64,000 nucleotides of DNA from contig CAKMRJ010005523.1 in the NCBI GenBank assembly GCA_928212115.1, positions 250,725,152-250,789,151 on the forward strand. Reading direction: 5' to 3'. Below, piece after piece: positions 56,149 to 64,000 of the stretch; positions within the stretch are counted from its first letter, which is position 1; each line of letters begins with the position of its first letter. A model generated the notes under the pieces. The model was given only the letters and a program-made list of their open reading frames with translations. It had not been told where the DNA came from and did no database searches. Source of the stretch: Lactuca virosa. Its lineage: Eukaryota > Streptophyta > Magnoliopsida > Asterales > Asteraceae. The position numbers and the translations under genes were made by a program.

Positions 56149-57401
56149 AGATTCAAAAGGCTTAGGACTGATAACTCATTCTGGGTCCTTTTCTTGGTTT
56201 GGATGTGGGCATATAGTACCGGTTATTTGTCCGAATGTCGTTTAAATTTTAATTATATATAATTGTATATGTATATAAGTATAAAAGTTATTTCATCAGT
56301 TTAAATACCCTTTGTCACATGTTGAGCAAGGAGTTACATGCAAAAATAGTTAAATACCGATTCAGAAAGTACATATAAATTATAATAGGTATAATTTATG
56401 ATACATAGAACAATAATCCATGATTCAAGTATATTAGAATACACTGTTTTACAAGAAACAAGGGTTTTGATTCAAAACAAATCAAGGGTTTACAATTGTC
56501 AAATACATGTTCGGAATACTAATTCATGAATATACAATCAATCATTATTTCAGGATGATTGGGTTTTCATAACTATTATACATGTAACGTTTATATGCTT
56601 TTTATGAGACACAGTTAAAGTCCTGACATTATAACCAGAATCTCCAGCCAGGGGATCGAAACAAGTTGTGTGTAGATCTATGTTGGGTTTGACAACCCCA
56701 CACTCAGACTTCTAGCTACAGTCATGCATACACGCCAATGAGTGACAATTGTTTAAACGGCTACAAGCGTTTGTTTCAGGCCATCCAGTCTCAGTATGGT
56801 TATAATAACTCATTAAAAAAGATATTAACAATACGTTAGTGTATAATCAACTAAACATAAGTACATCTTCAAAGTACCAATTTACAAAATACAAGCTACA
56901 GTTGTATATTACAGTTTTCAATAACAACTGGTGGAACCAGGCACACTCTCAGTTACGAGTTTTACAAATACAGAACATTGGTTTACAAATGGAACAGTTT
57001 TATGGGAATAAAACTACTTTTCATATACAACATAAAATATAGGATTTTCTTAAACAGTTTATATACTTGAGATACTGAACCATCCTTTTAAACATAAATA
57101 CATATGCACTCACTCAACTTTATGTTGATACTCTCTTTTCAAATTACTTGTATTCTCAGGGAAACAATAAACAGGTACTCCTCGAGATTTTTGAGAAGAT
57201 GGAGCTAATTTGAGTCATATCATCTTCTTTTTTACAACTATTTTGGTTTCAATATACAATGATTGGACACATGTAAATACTTATACTTTTTAAATACAAT
57301 GGTTCTTTGTACTTTGATTACTATGATGCATGTGTTGTGATACTACAAATGAAGCCCTCCACCCCCGGACGTTTCCGCCGTCTGGTTTTGGGGGTGTGAC
57401 A
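54573..57401 (+). mobile_element. Solo LTR, same family, inserted in the gypsy LTR
   Basis: 2,829 bp from TGTAACAAACC to GGGTGTGACA, target duplication TATAA at 54568-54572 and 57402-57406. Its 3' end matches the 3' end of the host gypsy LTR in reverse orientation, so it is a related LTR inserted the other way round. It has four degenerate units of about 160-170 bp with a GAAGTTATGA core (about 54786, 54958, 55117, 55279), a palindrome CCTCGCATGCGAGG at 55370-55383, a TATA box at about 55623, and (TA)n at 56073-56149. Confidence 0.9.
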
Positions 57402-57402
57402 T

Positions 57403-57580
57403 ATAATCACTTAGTTTATACTAGCCATATATAATCTAATATCGAACAGATAGTTAATTGTGTGAATCTGCCCTAAGCCCACAACCAAACAAGGAACAGG
57501 AAATGAGGCGAAAAGCACACATCCAACTACCTATCATATATTAATTAGATATAACCCTGATGTATAAACTAAGGTATTAT
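57403..57580 (-). repeat. Hairpin unit B
   Basis: Perfect 12-bp outer arms: CTTAGTTTATAC at 57410-57421 and GTATAAACTAAG at 57562-57573, with imperfect pairing inside and the conserved loop around 57480. The copy in the right LTR is at 63715-63892. Confidence 0.78.
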
Positions 57581-57757
57581 AGAATTAACCACTAAAGGTC
57601 CTTTAAGTTATACCGGTTTAATAAAATGGATTAAACCCTTTTACTGTTAAGTTTCTAGTTTTGTCTACCAAATGTTCTACATGAAAAATATGTTTTGTAC
57701 TAGAAAACGGTGTATTGAATTAGTGTGCCATGACTTGACCCATACCTGGTACTCCTT

Positions 57758-57933
57758 ATGATTACTTAGTGTATACGAAATATATATAGCTAAGATCGGA
57801 TAGATAGTAGGCTGGGTGAATCTGCTCTAAGCCCACAACCAAACAAGGAACAGGAAATGAAGAGGAAAGCACACATCCTACTACCTGTCGGATCCGATTA
57901 ATATAATCCATGATGTATAAACTAAGGAATCAT
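57758..57933 (-). repeat. Hairpin unit C
   Basis: Arms ATGATTACTTAGTGTATAC (57758-57776) and GTATAAACTAAGGAATCAT (57915-57933) are complementary but for two positions. Inner arms around GATCGGATAGATAGTAGG differ from those of units A and B yet still pair. Conserved loop at about 57831-57850. Confidence 0.75.
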
Positions 57934-59160
57934 AAAGTAAGCATTGTAGGCCCCTTTCTACTGAATGTACTAATACTCAACTGTTCTGTTTGTCGCTTGT
58001 AATGATGTAAGTTTTCCCTAGTTTATAACTATCTTTACTCGAAAATAGTTTGCATTATCTTTTATGTGAGGATATCACATCATGAATGTAATGGGAAAAT
58101 GAAAGTATGCAGTAGCCTTTTAAACTAACTACTGAAGTACTGACTACCTTAAAACCAGTTTGTTAATTAAGGTAAAATGTGTTGAGGTTGTAACCATACT
58201 CGATTTGACTAGTAAAACACGGCGCTCCAAAGGCGTCGAAAATGGTATGACATTTGTCACCCGTAGACTTGCAAGTCCCACTGTCGCTAGCAGCAAGGTG
58301 TGGGGTGTCAATCCCGTCTAGATCTATACACAAACTCACGCTCTCCCTCCAGGAGACTCTGGTTACAAAAGCCGACCTAACAAGTATATTGCTAAGTTGT
58401 GAAATAGTGGTTTCACATTATGTTATCTTGTTCTTGTTATAGTATGTTCCTCCCTGAACTTGTTATAGTATGTTCTCTCTGTTCTAGCATAGTATGTTTC
58501 CTCTTTGTATTTGTTATATTATGGACTGAACCCCTAAACTATACCTATTATAGTTTACTAGTATGTTTAGTTTGAACTGTTACGGATTTGAAGAAAAGAC
58601 TCATTTATCTACTAAAGTTATGATTTTACTTTTAAAAATGGAGTTTTATAAACTATAAAGTAACATAACTTTAAAAGAGTTTTTGAAATGATTTGATCAC
58701 TTATTAACACATAAGCAATCCTTTAAAATGATGTTTATCACAAAACATTTACACAACTATCATTCTCATTTTGGAGGGTCTTGAGGTGTGTACGGCCATG
58801 CAAGGGTGTACGGCCGTACACTCCTTTTGTTCATGCTAAATGGTCGTTTCTAGGGTGATTATCAAGAGTTTCTAATGTATACTAAGCATATGGAAAGGAT
58901 ACTTACCATTTGGAAGCTTGAAGAGGGTTCACGGCCACCAAGAACTAGTGTGTGTTCTTGGTGAAAGATGATGATCTGAAGATCTATCATAAAGAGTTGT
59001 TTTCATGGATGAATCATGAGATGATACATAACTAGGGAAGATATGAAGAAGGGTAGAAGAATCACTTACGATTTTGGAGGATTAGGATGAAGAATCTTGA
59101 GGATACTTGAGAGAGAAACGATTTTCTATACTTGGAAGTGTAATAAATGAATGAAAAGTG
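57934..59160 (-). other. Rest of gypsy LTR, non-coding
   Basis: LTR interior with a perfect 16-bp palindrome GTGTACGGCCGTACAC at 58806-58821 and a tandem TTGTTATAGTATGTT motif at about 58433-58520. No gene. Confidence 0.5.
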
Positions 59161-59435
59161 AAGGGATGGCTTATATATGGCCATGGGTTCACGACCATCA
59201 TGGGTGTACGGCTGTACACTTGTGTGCGGCCGTACACTCCTTTTGATGGAGTGTTTGGCTCGATTGCAACCCGATGATCCTAAGTTAACATCACCCTACA
59301 CCAAATCCTTAAGTGTACTAGGCTTAGAACCCATAAAACGATCCTTAACAAAGCTAATTGATAGAAGAAACGAATCTGTCTCTCGTTTGAATTGAATGGC
59401 TGGACTTATAAGACAAATTTTTTTCAGTTGTCATA

Positions 59436-60590
59436 TCATCCCCCCGTTAGATGGAATTTCGTCCCGAAATTAGCTTTCTTAGCAGGACTACTGGGGTTGT
59501 GCTCCTCTGATTGGTAGAATTACCACTCGTAGACCTGGGCAACTTTGCCCTAATGTCCATGATAGGATTCATACCTGGTCCATCTATCATTACCTCATGT
59601 ATACAATTCGTATATAATTAAGATTAGTAAGACGGTCGGATGTGCGACTCTGCCCCAGGTCCACAACCAAACAAGGAACAGGAGTTAGGGCGGAAACACA
59701 CATACTAAATCTGCATAATCATAATTATATACCACTCTAGCGTATACACTTATTAGTGATAGGTGGGTTGTATTCGTCCTTAGCCTCTATGCTTGAACTT
59801 GATCTGCTGGGCGAGTGGTAGTTCGGGAAGGTCTGCTGAATATACGGTGGTAAGTTTTCGGAGGGCAAGGTACTCTTTGCATGAGTACTTCGGGGCTTAG
59901 AATACGAGGTAGACGATTCCGAAGTCTGGGTCGGGCTATCGTTACGAATGACGAGGGTTTCACGGATTTGACGGTCAAGGCGATGAAATCATATGAACTT
60001 AGTATGGTGAGGACCATGCCAAGTCATGACGAATGATAGCAACAGACTCTTTACTGAACAAAAGTTTGGCCGATTTGAAAGAAAAGTCTGTTATACGATG
60101 ATGTATCCCTAGTGTGTTCGACAATGTACTCTGTGTAGACTTTCTAGTGCTTTCTGTTTTCTCCTTGATGTTAACACTTCTACGTATCGTACTGTGATGA
60201 GCGATTACATACTATGAAAGTGCTTTGATAACTAGTGTCGATACTTTATACTACGATTCTCCTCGGTACCACTATGATCGCCTGACATATACAAGTTATG
60301 AATAATTTAAGATGAATAAGACAGTCGACTGAGTAACTCTGCCCCAAATCCACAACCAAACAAGGAACATGAATTAAGGCGGAATCACTCACTCTTGAAT
60401 GAGACAGTCGATTGAGTAACTATGCACAACCCTGATGTACATACTAAGCCATCATAGCTTCTCTGAACGAATCTTTTAGTTCTCTTGAATACTGTGACTT
60501 GTTCAGATAAGCAAGTTATTAGAATTACTTTTAAACGTTTTCCCCAACTTTTAATCTTATATAAATATAAATTAATTTTTAAAGCAATTA
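59436..60590 (-). other. Internal non-coding region where pol would be expected
   Basis: Only about 1.15 kb between the end of gag and the LTR. It contains hairpin unit D (about 59596-59750, conserved loop at about 59662) and a degenerate unit E (about 60285-60455). No enzyme motif is seen in any frame. Confidence 0.65.
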
Positions 60591-61367
60591 TTATTTCGAA
60601 GACGTATTGCTGGTCGCTGGCGATTCTGGGGTAGATTCTCCTGCGGTGATCATCAGAATTCGTCCATCCGCTCCTGAGTTGTTTGTTATCGGGCAGTCCC
60701 TCCTATAGTATCCAATCTCACCACAGCCATAACAGGCTTGGTTTTCTTCAACTCCGGGGACTTGGGAGATAGGTTGAGCCGGTGCCCTGCAGAACCGGGC
60801 AGTGTGTCCCTTTCTGTGGCAGTTCAGGCACTCCATTTCCCGACATACTCCGGTGTGGTGGTAGTTACAACCATCACACTTCGGTAGAGTTCCAGCATAT
60901 CGACTGGCAGATGCTGGAGTAGCAGGCGTTGTGGCGGCGTATATAGTACTCGTTTGTTGCTCTTTTGGGGGTTCCTGTGTTGTTCGCTTCTTATTCCTCT
61001 TGTTCCCCGAATTTCGTTTATAGTCCTCTCCCCTTGATGGCTCAGGAACGGGGACTACCACGCCGTGGCGGACTCCATGGTCAATGAGCCGCTGAGCCAG
61101 GCGTTTGGCACTATCGAATGTAGTTGGGTTAGAAGACAGTACATCTCCCTGAATCGGCGTAGATAAACCCCAGATGTACCTTTCTATCTTCTTACTTTCC
61201 GTGTTAACCATCCCGGGACACAGTGCTGCTAGGTCGCTAAACCTGTCAGCGTAGGTCACTATGTCCGAATCGACCATGGTGTGTGCTCCCATAGTTCTTG
61301 TTTTAGCTTTTGTACTTCGCCCCTCGGGCAGTATTCTTCTAATATCATTTCTTTTAGGTTCTCCCAA
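60591..61367 (-). pseudogene. gag C-terminal half (gag-only gypsy)
   Basis: 258-residue frame continuing the gypsy Gag after a frameshift: DSDIVTYADRFSDLAALCPGM and ERYIWGLSTPIQGDV. Then two zinc knuckles: CLNCHRKGHTARFC (complete CCHC) and CYGCGEIGYYRRDC, in which the expected His is Tyr, probably a damaging change. The first residues (up to about 28) belong to the shifted frame and are not part of the original protein. A TAA ends the frame with no pol after it. Confidence 0.85.
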
Positions 61368-61795
61368 CCTATTGAGTTAGCCACTGATAGGGTCAGTGAC
61401 TTAACATGGCTATTCCACCATGTTAGGGCTTTGTCGGAGAAGGTGCAGGCAGCAAACTTCACTTTGCTCCCTTCTGGGCACGAATAGATTGCGAAGACCG
61501 AATGTGTTTTCTCGAACCATCGCATCAGAGGAATGACTCCCCCGTTTCCATTAAAGGATTTGGGTTTGCATTTCATGAAGTCCTTGTATGAACACTCCCT
61601 GGGGTGTCCGTGAGTAACTCCGGGGTTGGTTAAGTGGGTACCGCTACCAGATCTGAAGGTACCACTTTCGCTGATGTGAGATAGAGTAGATGCCACTGCG
61701 GCTGATATCGCTGCTTGGAGAGCAGCATGATCGAATTGTGGAGTTTGAGTTGGGGTTATCGGAGTAGTGCGCCTGTTCGATCTACAAGGAGGCAT
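61259..61795 (-). pseudogene. gag N-terminal half (gag-only gypsy)
   Basis: 178-residue frame from a good ATG (61793-61795): a basic start (MPPCRSNRRT), a helix DHAALQAAISAAVASTL, then the Retrotrans_gag core (LMRWFEKTHSVFAI, FAACTFSDKALTWWNSHV). The frame is lost near 61276-61282, apparently through a base gained in a short AC repeat, after LKQELWEHT. Confidence 0.87.
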
Positions 61796-63008
61796 CTTTG
61801 CTAAAAAGAATACAAAGAGGAGATGGAAATAAGTCTATAGCAGTGGATATGAGCCGAAAGTTGAAAGACTAAGTTATCCTAGTTCTGAATGTATCTGATT
61901 CTGACTTTCATAAGGTTCTATAAAAATGATTCATAAAGAGAGTCTATACGAAAATAAACTTTATGAATCAGAAGTGGCTATCCTCGAATGAATTTTTGTG
62001 AATTGAACAACTGATACTGGCTTCATGAAAAGAAATAATTCTAACACATAGTGTGAGTAGTTTAACCACTAGCTCACGAAGTCAATTAATGTAATTATTT
62101 ATTACTGTGACGCATAAGACGTTTTAGTTTCTCCGGCTGATCACTTCTTGGAAAACTCTTGTTGAATCTCTTCTTGTTCCTCCTTAACTCTTCTGTTGAC
62201 TGCTATGAGGAAGTGGTTACATCTATCTGGGTTTGTCGTTCGAGAATGGAAGTGTCTAAAGAATCTATGAGATTAAGGTGAAACATTATGGGGTGATCCT
62301 TTCCGGGTCCTCCTATAATTGCGCAATGTATACAAGTTGTATATAATTTAAGATTAAATAGACCTTCGAATAAGTGATCCTACTCCAAAACCTCAACCAA
62401 ACATGGAACAGGTAGTGAAGCATAGATCACAAATTCTAAGTCTATAAAATCTCAATTATATAAAACCTTGGAAGTATACACTCCGTAACCATAGACCTAC
62501 CAGATGGGTCTTTACATTATCACATAAGTTATTTATATAGTTCCTAAAATACTCCTATAGTATTTTAATGTAATGAACTTGGTATGTTTTAAACTTGTTG
62601 TCGTGTTATAGCATCATAAAATACTCCCATAGTACTCTAACTTTATGTACTGATCTAGAAATCCCTCGAATAGAGTTAGGTAAGTTTTAAGACTGTTGCA
62701 ACACCACATCACTCCCAAACACATGTTGGTCACATCTCGAATGAATATAGTTGATCAGGCTATATTGATCCTAGATATGATTACATAACTGTCCAGGTTT
62801 GACTGTAGTGTTCAACCTTTAAATAATTTTGTTCTGTTCTTCTTGTGATACTTGTTCTAGTATGTATATATGTATATAAGCATGTATGTATACTTTTATA
62901 AGGTATTGTTATATTTTCAAAATATTATTATCCAGAGCACGTTGGCCCCATTGTATTTATAATTGTATATCTTTTATAGGTTGATATACTTAGTTCACTA
63001 TAAACAAT
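61796..63008 (-). other. Leader of gag-only gypsy
   Basis: About 1.2 kb between PBS and gag, non-coding, with hairpin unit F at about 62325-62483 (arms around GTATACAAG and AGTATACAC; loop with CTCAACCAAACATGGAACA). Confidence 0.6.
62325..62483 (-). repeat. Hairpin unit F (leader copy)
   Basis: The left arm GTATACAAG...TATATAATTTAAGATT... pairs with the right arm ...AATCTCAATTATATAAAACC...GTATACAC. The loop motif is preserved with small changes. It lies in the transcribed leader, outside the LTR. Confidence 0.65.
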
Positions 63009-63020
63009 GCTCTGATACCA
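63009..63020 (-). promoter_or_regulatory. Primer binding site of gag-only gypsy
   Basis: The complement reads TGGTATCAGAGC, three bases inside the right LTR (63024). Confidence 0.9.
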
Positions 63021-63023
63021 ATC

Positions 63024-64000
63024 TGTCACACCCCCAAACCAGAACGGCGGAAACGTTCGAGGGCGGAGGACGTCATGTTTAGTATCACAAGACATGCCTC
63101 ATAGTAATCAAAGTAACAAAAAACCATTTCATTAGAAAGAAAGTGTTTACAAAGTATGTGGTTCACATAAGATAGACTACAAAAGTAAATAACAAAACAA
63201 GACATGAAGTTACTATGCTCCATCTTCTGTATCCCAGTGCACGTACTTGTCTACTGGTCTCCTGAGAATACAAGTTATTTTGAAAGAGTAGATCAGCATT
63301 TAAGCTGGTGAGTTCATGAGATTTTAGTGATGTAAAGTAAGTTGTAAGTTCTTTTAGAAAAGTTCGCCTGTTCCTCCAGAAAATCCTATATTTCCTGATA
63401 TGATGAAAGATAAGTAAAATGACTCTACAATCCTTTATATGAGTACTAAACGGATACAAGTTATATAAAACCCAGAGTATACAAACAATCGATTGTGTGT
63501 ATCTTCCCTAAGCCCACAACCAAACAAGGAACATGAAATGAGGCGGAAGGCACACATCTCATTGTTTGTTAGATCATCGTTGTATATAACCCTGGCGTAT
63601 TCACTTGGTACTCACGAAGTTAACTGTAATAGTTCCTTTATATTTGATGAAAACATTCTTTAAGAAAAACCCTTATTTCTTTTAGTAAAAATAGTAACCA
63701 AAATGGTTCCTTCTATAATCACTTAGTTTATACTAGCCATATATAATCTAATATCGAACAGATAGTTAATTGTGTGAATCTGCCCTAAGCCCATAACCAA
63801 ACAAGGAACAAGAAATGAGGCGAAAAGCACACATCCAACTACCTATCGGATATTAATTAGATATAACCCTGATGTATAAACTAAGGTATTATAGAATTAA
63901 CCACTAAAGGTCCTTTAAGTTATACGGTTTAAATAATGGATTAAACCCTTTTACTGTTAAGTTTTCTAGTTTTGTCTACCAATGTTCTACTTGAAAGTAG
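63024..64000 (-). repeat. 5' LTR of gag-only gypsy (partial)
   Basis: First 977 bp (plus-strand order) of the right LTR, closely matching 53877-54572 joined to 57407 onwards. This shows that the solo LTR in the left copy was a later insertion. Contains hairpin units A' (63441-63613) and B' (63715-63892). Confidence 0.88.

Larger units (their letters stand above)
53877..59435 (-). repeat. 3' LTR of gag-only gypsy, with nested solo LTR
   Basis: Net about 2.7 kb once the insertion (54573-57406) is removed. Starts TGTCACACCCC on the plus strand. The sense start at 59435 reads TATGACAAC, with the expected TG apparently changed to TA. Sense promoter: palindromes GTGTAC..GTACAC at 59204-59219 and 59222-59237, then a TATA box (complement of about 59171-59180). 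It carries hairpin units A, B and C. Confidence 0.75.
53877..64000 (-). mobile_element. Gag-only gypsy retrotransposon (minus strand, runs off the window)
   Basis: Left LTR 53877 to about 59435 (interrupted by a solo LTR), internal region about 59436-63023, right LTR from 63024 to beyond the window. The PBS is the complement of 63009-63020, and the PPT (complement of about 59440-59447, a run of six C on the plus strand) abuts the left LTR. The internal region, about 3.6 kb, encodes gag only; no protease, RT, RNase H or integrase motif is visible. It therefore depends on enzymes from another element, as described for TR-GAG-type elements. The flank AGAGG (53872-53876) is one half of a target duplication whose partner would lie outside. 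Confidence 0.8.

Noticed and set aside
59177..59395. 72-codon plus-strand frame near the LTR promoter.
   Set aside because: Opposite strand to the element and overlapping its TATA box and palindromes; no domain.
1..64000. CRISPR arrays, bacterial operons, rRNA or organelle genes.
   Set aside because: None seen; the tandem arrays are LTR hairpin repeats with diverged units, and gene structure is nuclear plant.

Overview
This is plant nuclear DNA. Its two host genes have GT-AG introns and eudicot gene structures, and they sit between thick blocks of nested LTR retrotransposons. The LTR families, with clustered CpG palindromes such as GTACGC..GCGTAC, and the Sirevirus-type copia elements suggest a large asterid genome, possibly lettuce (Lactuca). 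That species call is from memory and was not checked by any search.

Layout. 1-18.4 kb: fragments of Ty3/gypsy-type LTRs, into which a 13.4-kb Sirevirus-like Ty1/copia element has inserted on the minus strand (2703-16147, LTRs about 324 bp, target duplication GAGGC). 18.4-24.4 kb: AT-rich intergenic DNA with a 1.47-kb Mutator-like TIR element (19373-20845, 9-bp duplication). 24.66-28.43 kb: an ARIADNE-type RBR E3 ubiquitin ligase gene, 15 exons, plus strand. 30.02-32.64 kb: a chloroplast phosphoglycolate phosphatase gene, 11 exons, minus strand, converging on the ligase gene. 32.9-35.2 kb: two more Mutator-like copies and microsatellites. 35.2-53.9 kb: a plus-strand gypsy element (LTR, PBS, start of gag), split by a second Sirevirus-like element that has three LTRs inside one target duplication and itself carries a solo LTR. 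53.9-64 kb: a minus-strand gypsy element whose internal region encodes only gag. Its left LTR holds another solo LTR, and its right LTR runs off the window.

How the parts work. The two host genes look intact: each predicted coding sequence is open from start to stop when its exons are joined. All retroelement genes are broken by stops or frameshifts. Both Sirevirus-like elements carry, after pol, a conserved non-coding spacer of 1.6-1.9 kb and then a large accessory gene of unknown function. In both, the accessory ATG is preceded by its own plant-like TATA box about 90-110 bp upstream and a TGACGT motif further up. This is the most interesting candidate system here.

A second recurring theme is structure in the LTRs. 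Six LTRs place CpG-rich palindromes just upstream of their TATA box, and three carry repeat arrays whose hairpin stems change from copy to copy but stay complementary. The gag-only element has units of 155-180 bp with a conserved loop and covarying arms.
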